NCBI RefSeq assembly: GCF_003480255.1
Contig: NZ_QUIN01000021.1
Coordinates: 1 to 46,101, forward strand
DNA from: Erysipelatoclostridium sp. AM42-17
Lineage (GTDB): Bacteria > Bacillota_I > Bacilli_A > Erysipelotrichales > Coprobacillaceae
Direction of reading: 5' to 3'
DNA length: 46,101 nt
Every line of letters starts with the position of its first letter. Position 1 is the stretch's first letter. A program made the translations under genes and the position numbers. The notes beneath the pieces were generated by a model, which was not told the DNA's origin, searched no databases, and saw nothing but the letters and a program-made list of their open reading frames with translations. Shown here piece by piece: positions 25,752-34,585 of this stretch.

Positions 25752-26993
25752 ATGGCAAAGAAAAAAGTACAAGCAGTATCATTTGATGATTTAGAAAAAA
25801 TTGTTTTATCAGAAGCAAAAAAGAATAGCAATGTTTTAACTCAAGAACAAATTGATGAGTATTTATCTACATATGATTTAAGTGATGAAATGGCTGAGCA
25901 ACTTATAGAGTTTATAGGAAATCAAAATATTCAAATATCTGATGATGGATTAGATGCTTTAGATGTTGATGATTCAACATTACTGTCAGATGTTCCAGAT
26001 ATTACTGATGATGACTTAGCTGTTGATGATATCAAAGATGATGAGCCTGATTTAGATTTTGATGGTGATTTTGATATGATGACTGGAGATACGCTTCATA
26101 TGTATCAAGTTGCTGATGAAGATAAAGAAAGCGAACATACACAACTTGGAAGTAATGTCAAAATTAATGATCCAGTTAAAATGTATTTAAAAGAAATCGG
26201 ACGTGTAGAATTACTTTCACATGATCAAGAAATTGATCTTGCTAAACGTATTTTAGATGGTGATGAAGAAGCAAAAAAAGAACTTGCTGCAGCTAACTTA
26301 AGATTAGTTGTATCGATTGCAAAAAGATATGTTGGACGTGGAATGTTATTTTTGGATTTAATTCAAGAAGGAAATATGGGATTGATTAAAGCTGTTGAAA
26401 AATTTGATTATACTAAAGGGTTTAAATTTTCAACATATGCAACTTGGTGGATTAGACAGGCAATTACGCGTGCAATTGCAGACCAAGCTCGTACAATTCG
26501 TATTCCAGTACATATGGTTGAAACAATTAATAAATTAACTCGTATCCAAAGACAATTAATTCAGGAGTTAGGACGTGAGCCTACAGCAGAAGAAATTGCA
26601 GAAAAAATGGATGGTTTAACACCTGAAAAAGTACGTGAAATTCAAAAAATATCTTTAGAACCTGTATCATTAGAAACACCTATTGGGGAAGAAGATGATT
26701 CTCATTTAGGAGATTTCATTGAAGATGAAGGCGCTATGTCGCCTGATGATTATGCGGCTAATGAATTATTGAAAGATGAGTTAAATGAAGTATTATTAGA
26801 ATTGACTGATCGTGAAGAAAAAGTTTTACGCTTAAGATTTGGATTAGATGATGGACGCACACGTACATTAGAAGAAGTAGGTAAAGAATTTAATGTTACT
26901 CGTGAACGTATTCGTCAAATTGAAGCTAAAGCGTTACGCAAATTAAAACACCCATCTCGTTCTAAAAGATTAAAAGATTTCTTAGATCGTTAA
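25752..26993 (+). CDS. sigA: Primary sigma factor SigA (RpoD)
   Basis: 413 residues. Region 1.1 and an acidic spacer (to about 125) precede region 1.2-2 ([26 protein letters not shown]), region 3, and the region 4 helix-turn-helix ([17 protein letters not shown]). It recognises the TTGACA/TATAAT promoters seen throughout the window. It is a little longer than B. subtilis SigA (371) because of the acidic stretch around residues 75-120. Confidence 0.97.
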   Translation: MAKKKVQAVSFDDLEKIVLSEAKKNSNVLTQEQIDEYLSTYDLSDEMAEQLIEFIGNQNIQISDDGLDALDVDDSTLLSDVPDITDDDLAVDDIKDDEPDLDFDGDFDMMTGDTLHMYQVADEDKESEHTQLGSNVKINDPVKMYLKEIGRVELLSHDQEIDLAKRILDGDEEAKKELAAANLRLVVSIAKRYVGRGMLFLDLIQEGNMGLIKAVEKFDYTKGFKFSTYATWWIRQAITRAIADQARTIRIPVHMVETINKLTRIQRQLIQELGREPTAEEIAEKMDGLTPEKVREIQKISLEPVSLETPIGEEDDSHLGDFIEDEGAMSPDDYAANELLKDELNEVLLELTDREEKVLRLRFGLDDGRTRTLEEVGKEFNVTRERIRQIEAKALRKLKHPSRSKRLKDFLDR

Positions 26994-27688
26994 TGATGAA
27001 ATTATCTAAAAGATTACAGCTTATAGCTGATATGATTAGTCAATATAAACAAGGAAGTAAGATTGCTGATATAGGGACCGATCATGCTTATTTACCATGT
27101 TATTTGGTTGAAAATAATATAGTAAGTCATAGTTACGCATGTGATGTAGCACAAGGACCCTATGAATCATCACTTTCAACTATTAAACAATGTGGTATGC
27201 AAACGCAAGTTACTGCACTGTTAGGAAATGGATTAGAGCCTATTCTTGATAAAAAAGTAGATATGATAAGTATTGCAGGAATGGGATCTTATCTTATTGT
27301 TGATATTTTAAATCAACATCTTGATTATCTTAATCAAGTCAATGTTTTATTTTTACAGCCCAATGCGAATGCTGATTATTTAAGAAAGTATTTGTTTAGT
27401 CATAATTTTGGTATGATTGATGAAAAATTAATTAAAGATGGACATCATACTTATGAAGTTATGGTTGTACGAAAACTACAAAGAAAAGATATTTATTATA
27501 ATGAGTTAGATGAAGAATTTGGTCCAATTTTAAGAAGAGAACAAACATCGTTATTTAAAGAAAAATGGAACAATCAGTATTGTACTTATAAAAATATTGT
27601 TAAAGATTTACCAAACAATCATCCTAGAACGAAAGAGTTAAATCATAAAATAGAAATGATAGAGGAAGTTTTAAATGAAAGCAAATAA
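26993..27688 (+). CDS. trmK: tRNA (adenine-22-N1)-methyltransferase TrmK
   Basis: 231 residues with a Rossmann SAM-binding fold: IADIGTDHAYLP (motif I) and SIAGMGSYLIVDIL are the TrmK signatures. It methylates A22 in tRNA. The first ATG overlaps the sigA stop (TAATG); a second ATG at 26996 is equally possible. It is the usual gene after sigA in Bacilli, and overlaps the next gene by 14 nt. Confidence 0.93.
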   Translation: MMKLSKRLQLIADMISQYKQGSKIADIGTDHAYLPCYLVENNIVSHSYACDVAQGPYESSLSTIKQCGMQTQVTALLGNGLEPILDKKVDMISIAGMGSYLIVDILNQHLDYLNQVNVLFLQPNANADYLRKYLFSHNFGMIDEKLIKDGHHTYEVMVVRKLQRKDIYYNELDEEFGPILRREQTSLFKEKWNNQYCTYKNIVKDLPNNHPRTKELNHKIEMIEEVLNESK

Positions 27689-28433
27689 GATAATGGAATA
27701 TTTAGAAGGCTACTTTCCTTTATCCTTACAAATGGATTTTGATAGATGCGGATTACAAATAGGAAATAAACAAACAGAAGTGAACAAGGTATATATTGCC
27801 CTAAACGCAGATAATGAAACATTACAACACTGTATTGATGAACAATGTCAAATGCTCATTACTCACCATCCATTTTTACTAGAAGAATTAGTTAATATAG
27901 ACTTGGAAAATCATCAAGGAAAATTTATAGAAAATGCAATAAAAAATAATATTGTTGTTTATAGTTTGCATACTTGTCTAGATCGAGGAAAAAATCATAT
28001 TTCGATGAATGATTGGCTAATTAATCAATTACCAGTTGAAAATGTACAATGTTATGATCGTCATGAAATTGGTAAAAAGGCAATTTTAAAAGAACCTATG
28101 AAGGCGAAAGATTTTGTAGACTATATTAAAGATGTATATCATTTATCATATGTAAGATGTTCAAATAATGAAGATAAAATGATTCAAAGTATTGCTATAT
28201 GTGGCGGAAGTGCAGCAGATGATTTAGAAGTCCTTGCTGGAGAGGTTGATTGTTTTATTACTGGTGATAGTAAGTATCGCCACGCTAAGTATGCTATTGA
28301 TCATGATATATTTTTGATTGATGCAAACCATCATTTAGAGGTTATTTTTGAAGAAGAATTGGCTAAATTACTAAAAGAATTACCTCTTGAAGTAGATGTT
28401 CATCATAGTTTAGATTATTTTAAATATAAATAG
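27675..28433 (+). CDS. Nif3-like dinuclear metal centre protein (YqfO/DUF34)
   Basis: 252 residues with the Nif3 metal motifs ITHHPFLL (paired histidines), HTCLDRG, and the late ITGDSKYRHA and DANHHLEV. The longer B. subtilis YqfO carries a central PII-like insert, which this shorter form lacks. Members are hexameric metal-binding proteins, proposed as GTP cyclohydrolase-like or metal-handling factors; the true role is unsettled. It overlaps trmK by 14 nt, keeping the sigA-trmK-yqfO order. Confidence 0.92.
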   Translation: MKANKIMEYLEGYFPLSLQMDFDRCGLQIGNKQTEVNKVYIALNADNETLQHCIDEQCQMLITHHPFLLEELVNIDLENHQGKFIENAIKNNIVVYSLHTCLDRGKNHISMNDWLINQLPVENVQCYDRHEIGKKAILKEPMKAKDFVDYIKDVYHLSYVRCSNNEDKMIQSIAICGGSAADDLEVLAGEVDCFITGDSKYRHAKYAIDHDIFLIDANHHLEVIFEEELAKLLKELPLEVDVHHSLDYFKYK

Positions 28434-28460
28434 AGACTGCTAAATAGTTTCTATTTTTTT
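28431..28460 (+). terminator. Terminator of the glyQS-dnaG-sigA-trmK-nif3 operon
   Basis: TAGAGACT / AGTTTCTA (one G-U pair) around GCTAAAT, with T7. The nif3 stop codon is the first triplet of the stem. Confidence 0.82.
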
Positions 28461-28462
28461 GT

Positions 28463-28491
28463 TTGATATATTATTGTATATATTTTATAAT
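28463..28491 (+). promoter_or_regulatory. Promoter upstream of the c-di-GMP riboswitch
   Basis: TTGATA (28463-28468) and a perfect TATAAT (28486-28491) with a 17-bp spacer. Initiation near 28498 places the riboswitch aptamer at the 5' end of the transcript. Confidence 0.75.
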
Positions 28492-28502
28492 ACATGTAGG
28501 TA

Positions 28503-28577
28503 AATATTGGCAAAACTATTGAAAAATAGTGACGCAAAGCTACAGAGCTGAACCATAGAGAAGCTGGCTGAGTTGCA
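28503..28577 (+). promoter_or_regulatory. Cyclic di-GMP-I (GEMM) riboswitch aptamer
   Basis: The conserved GGCAAA begins at 28509. The P2 hairpin CTATT-GAAA-AATAG has its GNRA tetraloop, followed by the invariant GACGCAAAGC (28531-28540). The P3 arm follows, and the closing GTTGC pairs with GGCAA. This order of motifs is diagnostic for the GEMM class. A G at the position equivalent to G20 favours c-di-GMP over cGAMP (which prefers A), but I cannot be certain by eye. The ligand-binding domain controls the large surface protein gene that follows. Confidence 0.88.
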
Positions 28578-28608
28578 TTTATTGTAAGTCGGTTTTCTAT
28601 GGTTTTTT
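28551..28608 (+). terminator. Riboswitch expression platform (terminator)
   Basis: AACCATAGAGAA (28551-28562) can pair with TTTTCTATGGTT (28593-28604), followed by more T. The left arm is part of the aptamer P3, so aptamer and terminator are mutually exclusive. This predicts that ligand binding allows read-through (an ON switch). Confidence 0.75.
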
Positions 28609-28624
28609 ATTTGGAGGAAAGGTT

Positions 28625-30910
28625 ATGTTTAAGAAGTTTATAATTTGTGTTGTGGTAATGACGATGATAGTACCACTTTTTCAATTACAAGTAAGGGCTA
28701 ATGATAGTATGTCATTGCCAGTACAGTTTTTCGATTATGATGCAGATGGACTGTTTTACGAGTATGCACTTTATAATGGGATGGATACATTTGGGTTAGG
28801 AACTTCAAATAATGAAGATGTTACAAAAGGTTTAGTTGAAAAGACGCTAGGTAAAGATGGAAATCCTGTTTATAAAAGAAGTGCCATTGAAAGTGCAGCA
28901 AGCACAATTCATGAGAATCTTATAAATTTAAAAGATGATCAAAATTTAAATAAATATGATATTTTTAAAAAATTTTCCAATTATTCGAATGCGAGTGGTT
29001 CTGTACATACTAGTCTTTCTGGTAGTGATACAAAACCATTTTATAAAAATTGGAAACTTGAAAATATAGATGGATCTGGTGATGGAGAATATTTACATTC
29101 TGGTAATGGAGTCGTATGGCAACAGGAAACGGATGGTGTTCTTAATTATGGTGTCAATGATCATTTGATTAAGGAAATTAACGTAGTTCCTAATACGGAA
29201 TATAAATTTCATTATTGGATAACAGAAAAAGCAGGCGCAAGTAATGAATTGAAATACCGTGTATTAGATAAAAATGGTAAGGTTTTACTTGATAATAATC
29301 CTATTGATACAGTATTTAAATCTTCAACAGATACTATTACGATAGATATTTATCGAGTTGGTCAAACAAAGGATGTCCTTAAATTTTCTAATGTGTACTT
29401 AATTAGAGATGATAACACATTTACAGAAAATTATTTAGGTAATATCGAATCATCTTCAACAAGTAATTTCATTGATAAAGGATGGAAATCTCAATTATAT
29501 AATCAAGCATCTAAAGAGAATGGAAAAATAGTAGATGGTAAAAATTATTGGCAACAAAAGGGTGATGGTATTATTTGTTTAAATGATTCTGCTATCTGTT
29601 TTGATACTGATATACCAACGAATCAATATATAAAATTTAATTATTGGTTAGATGAACAAAGTAACAATGGTAGTTTATCAATTGATATATTAGATGAAAA
29701 TAATCATCTATTAGTAAGTAAAGAAGTAGATAAAAACGGAGGATGGCAAACATTTTTATTAGATATTCCTTCGGGACAAGGTAATATTAAAGTAAGAATT
29801 AATGGTCAAGGTGTATCTCCAAGAATGGCTGCACTATCAGTCACTCCAATGGGACAAGTTCTTCCATTAGGACAATATCAAGAAACATTAAATAAATATA
29901 ACAATAATCAATTAAATGTTATCGATGATTGTAAAACATGTATGGACTATGCTTTTTTACGATTAACAAATTTCTACAATACTCATTTTTATTTGAATAA
30001 AATAGATACAACTTATTCAAAAATGATTTTAAATAAGACAGTTAATAATGGTAGAGAAGAGTATCTATTTGATTCATCAAAGCCTATTACCTACAAAAAT
30101 GGTGAGTTCTATAATGATGGAAATGGTATTTTAGAGAGTGGCTTTTTCCCACTTGATTATCTATCAAATAGTGAAAAACATAGTGATGGGCAAGTTGACC
30201 ACAATTTTCATTTTGGTATGAAAGTAGATGGTGAATTCATTTATAAACAAAGTTCAAAACAGTTTTTTGAATTTACAGGAGATGATGATGTTTATGTCTT
30301 TATAAATGGTCATCTTGTTGCTGATTTAGGTGGAGCACATAAAGCTGCCAATACAATAGTTAACATTGAAGATTTTGCTAAAGAACAGGGTATAAAAAAT
30401 GGTGAAAAGTGTCATCTACAATTTTTCTATTTAGAAAGGCATACTACAGCGAGTAACTGCAAAATCCAGACCAATTTAAATATAGGAAAACGTGTTGAAT
30501 ATAAATTTGAAAGTGGTACACCAAACATGACACTTCCTAATAGCATATATGAATATGTTCCTATAGATGAAAAAGAATACTATTATGGACAACAAGTAAG
30601 TATCGATTTACAAAATAGAAAATTCAAAGATATTCGTGATGATACAAATAAAGGAGTATGGCGTTTTATTGGATGGGATCATAATAGCAAAATTATGTCA
30701 AATGATGCATTGCAATTTGTTGGTAAATGGGTTTTTATATCAGATGAAGAGTTACAAAAACAAATTCAAATTGTTTCAGATACTCATTCAAATCAAAATA
30801 AAAAAACGCAAATCAATACAGGTGATCAAACTCAAATAGTTCTATATTGTATTATTGCTGTTATAGCGTTATTGGGAATTGTTATCATTATAAAAAAAGC
30901 ACATAAATAA
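28625..30910 (+). CDS. Fibro-slime domain surface protein controlled by c-di-GMP riboswitch
   Basis: 761 residues. Signal peptide 1-25 (cleavage VRA/ND). Two similar carbohydrate-binding-like modules (about 145-260 and 300-415; compare GVVWQQETDG with NYWQQKGDG, each followed by a YKFHYW/KFNYW strand). A fibro-slime (PA14-like) domain at about 490-620 has FTGDDDVYVFINGHLVADLGG. Next comes a SHIRT-like domain (about 620-705: YKFESGTP...GWDHN...FVGKWVF). The C-terminus is INTGDQTQ, a transmembrane helix and KKAHK. The tail resembles a cell-wall sorting signal but lacks a proper LPxTG (QINTG instead), so it may be membrane-anchored or use a variant sortase. Proposed role: adhesion or matrix, produced when c-di-GMP is high. 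Confidence 0.85.
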   Translation: MFKKFIICVVVMTMIVPLFQLQVRANDSMSLPVQFFDYDADGLFYEYALYNGMDTFGLGTSNNEDVTKGLVEKTLGKDGNPVYKRSAIESAASTIHENLINLKDDQNLNKYDIFKKFSNYSNASGSVHTSLSGSDTKPFYKNWKLENIDGSGDGEYLHSGNGVVWQQETDGVLNYGVNDHLIKEINVVPNTEYKFHYWITEKAGASNELKYRVLDKNGKVLLDNNPIDTVFKSSTDTITIDIYRVGQTKDVLKFSNVYLIRDDNTFTENYLGNIESSSTSNFIDKGWKSQLYNQASKENGKIVDGKNYWQQKGDGIICLNDSAICFDTDIPTNQYIKFNYWLDEQSNNGSLSIDILDENNHLLVSKEVDKNGGWQTFLLDIPSGQGNIKVRINGQGVSPRMAALSVTPMGQVLPLGQYQETLNKYNNNQLNVIDDCKTCMDYAFLRLTNFYNTHFYLNKIDTTYSKMILNKTVNNGREEYLFDSSKPITYKNGEFYNDGNGILESGFFPLDYLSNSEKHSDGQVDHNFHFGMKVDGEFIYKQSSKQFFEFTGDDDVYVFINGHLVADLGGAHKAANTIVNIEDFAKEQGIKNGEKCHLQFFYLERHTTASNCKIQTNLNIGKRVEYKFESGTPNMTLPNSIYEYVPIDEKEYYYGQQVSIDLQNRKFKDIRDDTNKGVWRFIGWDHNSKIMSNDALQFVGKWVFISDEELQKQIQIVSDTHSNQNKKTQINTGDQTQIVLYCIIAVIALLGIVIIIKKAHK

Positions 30911-30940
30911 AAAGTATTGAAATTATTTCAATACTTTTTT
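30909..30940. terminator. Bidirectional terminator between the surface protein and HAD gene
   Basis: AAAGTATTGAAA / TTTCAATACTTT form a 12-bp stem around TTA with T-runs in both directions; the genes converge here. Confidence 0.88.
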
Positions 30941-31790
30941 AAATAAGTGAATGTTTTTTCATTGTATTATATATACCATTATCAGCAATATCTTCGCAAA
31001 TTTCATCAGCAATATCTTTTAATCCTTGCTTTGCATTGCCAACAGCTACACCATGATGAACAAATTGTAACATATCTATATCGTTCAATCCATCACCAAA
31101 AGCATAGGTGTTGTTGATGTCTATCTTTAAGTGATTAATAACTGCTTGAATTGCACTTGCTTTGTTAACACCAGCAACAGATAGTTCACCACTGTCCTCT
31201 CCAAATGAAGGTACTGTACAATGAATGACTTGAAAAGCATCATCGAAGTTCTCTTTTATTGTTGAAAAAGGAATATTTGGATTTTCAAGAAAACATATTT
31301 TATTAACATCACTTCGATACATTGAATAGCCTTCTTTTAATGAATTAATAAAATGGCTTGGTTTTTCTTTTTTCATTTTTTTGGCATTTTCATCATTTTC
31401 TAAATCGCCATAAGTAATATATTCAAGACGTGGGATAAGATGTTTACTAGCAAATAATCCACCATTACTTTCTAAATAATAGTCATAATGATTTTCTTCA
31501 AAAAAATCAACCACTCTTTTTACATCAGCATCACTGACTTTATTATGATATAGCATTTTATCACCGATTAAAACAAAACCACCACCTGCGCCAATGATAC
31601 CATCAAATCCAATATCTAAAATGTGATCAAAAATTTCTGGTAAACTTCTTCCGGTACATAAAAAGCATAAATTGCCTTTTTTACGCGTTTCTTGTATTGC
31701 TTTGATTGTTGATGCAGGAACATATTCTTGGGAAGGTCTTACATCTACTAAGGTTCCATCAACATCGAAAAAGATAATATTTTTTTTCAT
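30939..31790 (-). CDS. Cof-type HAD-IIB phosphatase
   Basis: 283 residues. Motif I FFDVDGTLVD (nucleophile D9, acid D11), motif II LCTGRS, and motifs III/IV AFGDGLNDIDML with the lysine-containing KASAIQ. The C2B cap domain lies in the middle. Such enzymes dephosphorylate sugar phosphates, nucleotides or flavin intermediates; the substrate cannot be inferred. Start ATG 31790 after GGAGGT. Not linked functionally to its neighbours in any visible way. Confidence 0.9.
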   Translation of the reverse strand: MKKNIIFFDVDGTLVDVRPSQEYVPASTIKAIQETRKKGNLCFLCTGRSLPEIFDHILDIGFDGIIGAGGGFVLIGDKMLYHNKVSDADVKRVVDFFEENHYDYYLESNGGLFASKHLIPRLEYITYGDLENDENAKKMKKEKPSHFINSLKEGYSMYRSDVNKICFLENPNIPFSTIKENFDDAFQVIHCTVPSFGEDSGELSVAGVNKASAIQAVINHLKIDINNTYAFGDGLNDIDMLQFVHHGVAVGNAKQGLKDIADEICEDIADNGIYNTMKKHSLI

Positions 31791-31807
31791 AGTTACCTCC
31801 TGATCGT

Positions 31808-31816
31808 ATTATAGCA
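31808..31816 (-). promoter_or_regulatory. Extended -10 promoter of the HAD gene
   Basis: On the minus strand TGCTATAAT gives a perfect hexamer with the TG extension, about 10 nt before the ribosome site. Confidence 0.5.
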
Positions 31817-31849
31817 AACCTTTGTTTTGTAACTATAGATTTTCAGTAT

Positions 31850-31878
31850 TTGTAATTCTTTATTATTAAGAGTAGAAT
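31850..31878 (+). promoter_or_regulatory. Promoter of the MATE transporter gene
   Basis: TTGTAA (31850-31855) and TAGAAT (31873-31878) are spaced by 17 bp and lie just upstream of GGAGGTGG. Confidence 0.6.
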
Positions 31879-31900
31879 AGGCACATGGAGGTGGAAAAAG

Positions 31901-33235
31901 ATGAAAGTAAAAATAACGGATTTAATACATGGCTCTGTTGGAAAATCAATTTTTTATTTTTCAATTCCTTTATTAATTGGAAATTTATTTCAACAACTTT
32001 ATAATACAGTGGATTCTTATGTTGTAGGGAATTACGTTGGAAAACAAGCGTTAGCTGCTGTAGGTGCAGCTTCTCCTGTTATCAATATGTTGATTGGTTT
32101 TTTTATGGGATTAGCTACAGGTGCTGGTGTTGTTATTGCACAATATTATGGCGCAAATGATCAAGAAAAATTAAGTAAAGCAGTCCATAGTGCAACTTGT
32201 TTAACAATAGTTATGTCTATTTTTTTAACTGTTATTGGTGTTATTGCTACAAATCCATTATTACATGCTATTCGTATTCCTAGTGATGTTTTTCATCAAT
32301 CATCTCAGTATTTAACAATCTATTTTGGAGGGATTGCTTTTACTTTGATTTATAATATGGGTGCAGGAATATTGAGGGCTATTGGTGATTCCAAAAGACC
32401 TTTATATTTTTTGATTATAGCTTCTATTATAAATGTTATTTTAGATTTTCTTTTTGTTAAAACATTTAAAATGGGTGTATGTGGTGCTGGTTATGCAACG
32501 TTAGTAGCTCAAGCAATAAGTAGTATCATGGTCTGTTACATACTATTTACAACTTCTCAAAGTTATCGAATTAGAATTAAAGATATTCATTTTCATTTTC
32601 CAATATTAAAAAAGATTATTCTTATAGGATTACCAACTGGACTTCAACAAAGTGTTGTTTCTTTATCTAATGTTGTTGTTCAATCTTATGTTAATGATTT
32701 TGGTTCTAGTGTTGTAGCTGGTTATTCGGCAAGTGTTAGAATTGATGGTTTTGTCAACCTACCACTTCAAAGTTTCAATATGGCTATTACAACTTTTGTA
32801 GGACAAAATATAGGTGCTAAACAGTATAATAGAGTAAAAAAAGGAGCGCGTACAACCATGATTATGGCTACATCTGTTATTGCAACTATTTCGCTTGTTT
32901 TATTCTTCTTTGGTGAAAGTATTATTGCTGTATTCAATGGTGAGGCAGATGTTATCCAAGCAGGTAGAACCATGCAATTAGCCTTTGTACCATTTTATAT
33001 TTTACTTCCTATTAACCAAGTTTACGCAGGTGTACTGAGAGGGGCAGGAAAATCCTCTATACCAATGTATATTATGATTTTTAATTTTGTTATTTTAAGA
33101 CAGATTTATTTGGCTATTATTACTCAGTTTAAAGCAGAAGTCTTTTATGTCTTTATGGGATGGCCTCTTACATGGATCACATGTGCAATTATGACAATGA
33201 TTTATTATCGTCATGCAAAATGGCTGCCAGAGTAA
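31901..33235 (+). CDS. MATE family efflux transporter
   Basis: 444 residues with twelve predicted helices and the MATE features GSVGKSIFYFSIPLLIGNLFQQLYNTVDSYVVGNYVG at the start and the repeat motif in the second half (FNMAITTFVGQNIGA). Such proteins export organic cations or drugs by Na+ or H+ antiport. The last helix ends at the stop in the shared hairpin. The substrate cannot be predicted, and it is common in gut Firmicutes genomes. Confidence 0.93.
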   Translation: MKVKITDLIHGSVGKSIFYFSIPLLIGNLFQQLYNTVDSYVVGNYVGKQALAAVGAASPVINMLIGFFMGLATGAGVVIAQYYGANDQEKLSKAVHSATCLTIVMSIFLTVIGVIATNPLLHAIRIPSDVFHQSSQYLTIYFGGIAFTLIYNMGAGILRAIGDSKRPLYFLIIASIINVILDFLFVKTFKMGVCGAGYATLVAQAISSIMVCYILFTTSQSYRIRIKDIHFHFPILKKIILIGLPTGLQQSVVSLSNVVVQSYVNDFGSSVVAGYSASVRIDGFVNLPLQSFNMAITTFVGQNIGAKQYNRVKKGARTTMIMATSVIATISLVLFFFGESIIAVFNGEADVIQAGRTMQLAFVPFYILLPINQVYAGVLRGAGKSSIPMYIMIFNFVILRQIYLAIITQFKAEVFYVFMGWPLTWITCAIMTMIYYRHAKWLPE

Positions 33236-33247
33236 CTGGCAGCCATT
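33219..33247. terminator. Shared hairpin between the convergent MATE and ispH genes
   Basis: AATGGCTGCCAG / CTGGCAGCCATT form a perfect 12-bp GC-rich stem around AGTAA. Both stop codons lie inside it. The T-tracts are weak on both strands, so termination or 3' stabilisation are both possible. Confidence 0.65.
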
Positions 33248-34157
33248 AGTCTAATATACGCTGTTTATCAATTATTGGCTTTTGATAAGTGTTTTTATCA
33301 TTGTAATCGAATTGTTTTAAATATTCAATCACTTGATTAGTGAGATATGTTGGGGTAGAAGCACCGGATGAAACAGCTGCGGTTTGTTTATGCTTTAACA
33401 TATCAATTTGAATATCTTTAACACTTTCAATCATATAGACTTCATGTTTTTCACTAGCAATACTTGCTAGTTTTTTTGTGTTATTTGAACGAGGGTCTCC
33501 TACAATAAAGACAACATCTACGTCATCTTGTATATTATGAATAGCTTCCTGTCTGATTTTAGTAGCAGTACATGTTTCTTTAGCAATTTCGACATGTTTT
33601 AAGTGCTTTTTTGCATATTCACATAAATCATAGACATCATAAAGTGACATCGTTGTTTGATTAGTTAATACGTATTTTTTTGACTGATCTAATTGAAAAA
33701 AATCATCTTTTTTTGTTATGAGATGAATATGTTTTGGATCAATAGATATGGCTCCTTCAGATTCAGGATGACCATCTTTTCCAATATATAAAATATCATA
33801 CCCCTCATTTAATTTGTTTTTAATTAAATCGTGAGTTTTAATTACATCTAGACATGAAGCATCAATAACATCCAATCCTTTTTCTTTGGCTTTAATAAAA
33901 ACCTGATCACTTGCTCCGTGAGCTGTAATAATAACACACCCATCATCTATTTGATCTAATAATTCTAAACGTGTTTTTCCTTTTTGATCAATTGTTTGAA
34001 TTCCTTTATCTTGTAATGCTTGCACAATATATTGATTATGTACAATCATTCCTAGAATATAAACAGGTTTATCTTTGGGTGTATTTTTTTTAGCAATATT
34101 AATAGCTCTAACAACACCTTTACAATATCCTCTAGGAACAATTCCTATTACTTTCAT
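33246..34157 (-). CDS. ispH: 4-hydroxy-3-methylbut-2-enyl diphosphate reductase IspH
   Basis: 303 residues. The three [4Fe-4S] cysteines are in PRGYCKGVVRA (C12), DASCLDVIKTHD and KETCTATKIRQ. TAHGAS and VGDPRSNNTKKL are intact. Last enzyme of the MEP pathway, giving IPP and DMAPP for undecaprenyl phosphate and other isoprenoids. The window also has ispG. It is downstream of the yqfQ-like gene (17-nt gap), as in Bacillus. Confidence 0.95.
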   Translation of the reverse strand: MKVIGIVPRGYCKGVVRAINIAKKNTPKDKPVYILGMIVHNQYIVQALQDKGIQTIDQKGKTRLELLDQIDDGCVIITAHGASDQVFIKAKEKGLDVIDASCLDVIKTHDLIKNKLNEGYDILYIGKDGHPESEGAISIDPKHIHLITKKDDFFQLDQSKKYVLTNQTTMSLYDVYDLCEYAKKHLKHVEIAKETCTATKIRQEAIHNIQDDVDVVFIVGDPRSNNTKKLASIASEKHEVYMIESVKDIQIDMLKHKQTAAVSSGASTPTYLTNQVIEYLKQFDYNDKNTYQKPIIDKQRILD

Positions 34158-34175
34158 TCAATCACCTCATTTTTA

Positions 34176-34508
34176 TTATAGCATATTTTCAAATATTTCT
34201 TCTTCAACATCATCTTTATTTGTATCTATTGGGTGAATTGAATCAACAATCTCATCAAAATTTAAATCATCTATATGACGTAATGCTTTCATAATAAAAA
34301 TTCCATTTTTAGTATTATAAATTAAAGGTTTAACTTGATTGATAATGGGGACAATTTGGTTAATTGTTGCAATTGATCTAATTGCAATATTAATTGTTCT
34401 TTTTAGTTTCATTTTGTTTTGCATAGTTTGATAATTAGGTAATGAATAGGGATTATATGAATAAGGTTGAGATTGAAAATAATAGTTTTCATCATTGAAA
34501 GGATTCAT
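34176..34508 (-). CDS. YqfQ/VrrA-like small protein
   Basis: 110 residues. The N-terminal Tyr/Asn/Pro-rich segment (QPYSYNPYSLPNY) is followed by a helical region (KLKRTINIAIRSIATINQIVPIINQVKPLIYN) and an acidic tail. The position directly upstream of ispH and next to cshB matches B. subtilis yqfQ, a spore-coat-region protein family; similarity is by eye and context, and the function is unknown. Start ATG 34508 after AGGAGG. Confidence 0.65.
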   Translation of the reverse strand: MNPFNDENYYFQSQPYSYNPYSLPNYQTMQNKMKLKRTINIAIRSIATINQIVPIINQVKPLIYNTKNGIFIMKALRHIDDLNFDEIVDSIHPIDTNKDDVEEEIFENML

Positions 34509-34552
34509 ATTCTTACCTCCTCATATTAAAATATGAAAAAAATGTAAAAACG

Positions 34553-34561
34553 TGATATAAT
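34553..34561 (+). promoter_or_regulatory. Extended -10 promoter of the LysR gene
   Basis: TGATATAAT with a perfect hexamer at 34556-34561, and a 14-bp imperfect palindrome CATATTAAAATATG at 34522-34535, a possible autoregulatory site, just upstream. Confidence 0.45.
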
Positions 34562-34585
34562 GAGGTAACTTATGGAGGAATTATC

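Noticed and set aside
28503..28577. cGAMP (GEMM-Ib) riboswitch or TPP/SAM class
   Set aside because: The conserved GGCAAA and GACGCAAAGC with a GNRA tetraloop define GEMM, and a G at the specificity position favours c-di-GMP; not absolutely excluded without probing.
31901..33235. Flippase of the glycosylation or wall pathway (Wzx/MurJ)
   Set aside because: The sequence fits MATE better (twelve helices, MATE repeat motifs) and is not near sugar genes.
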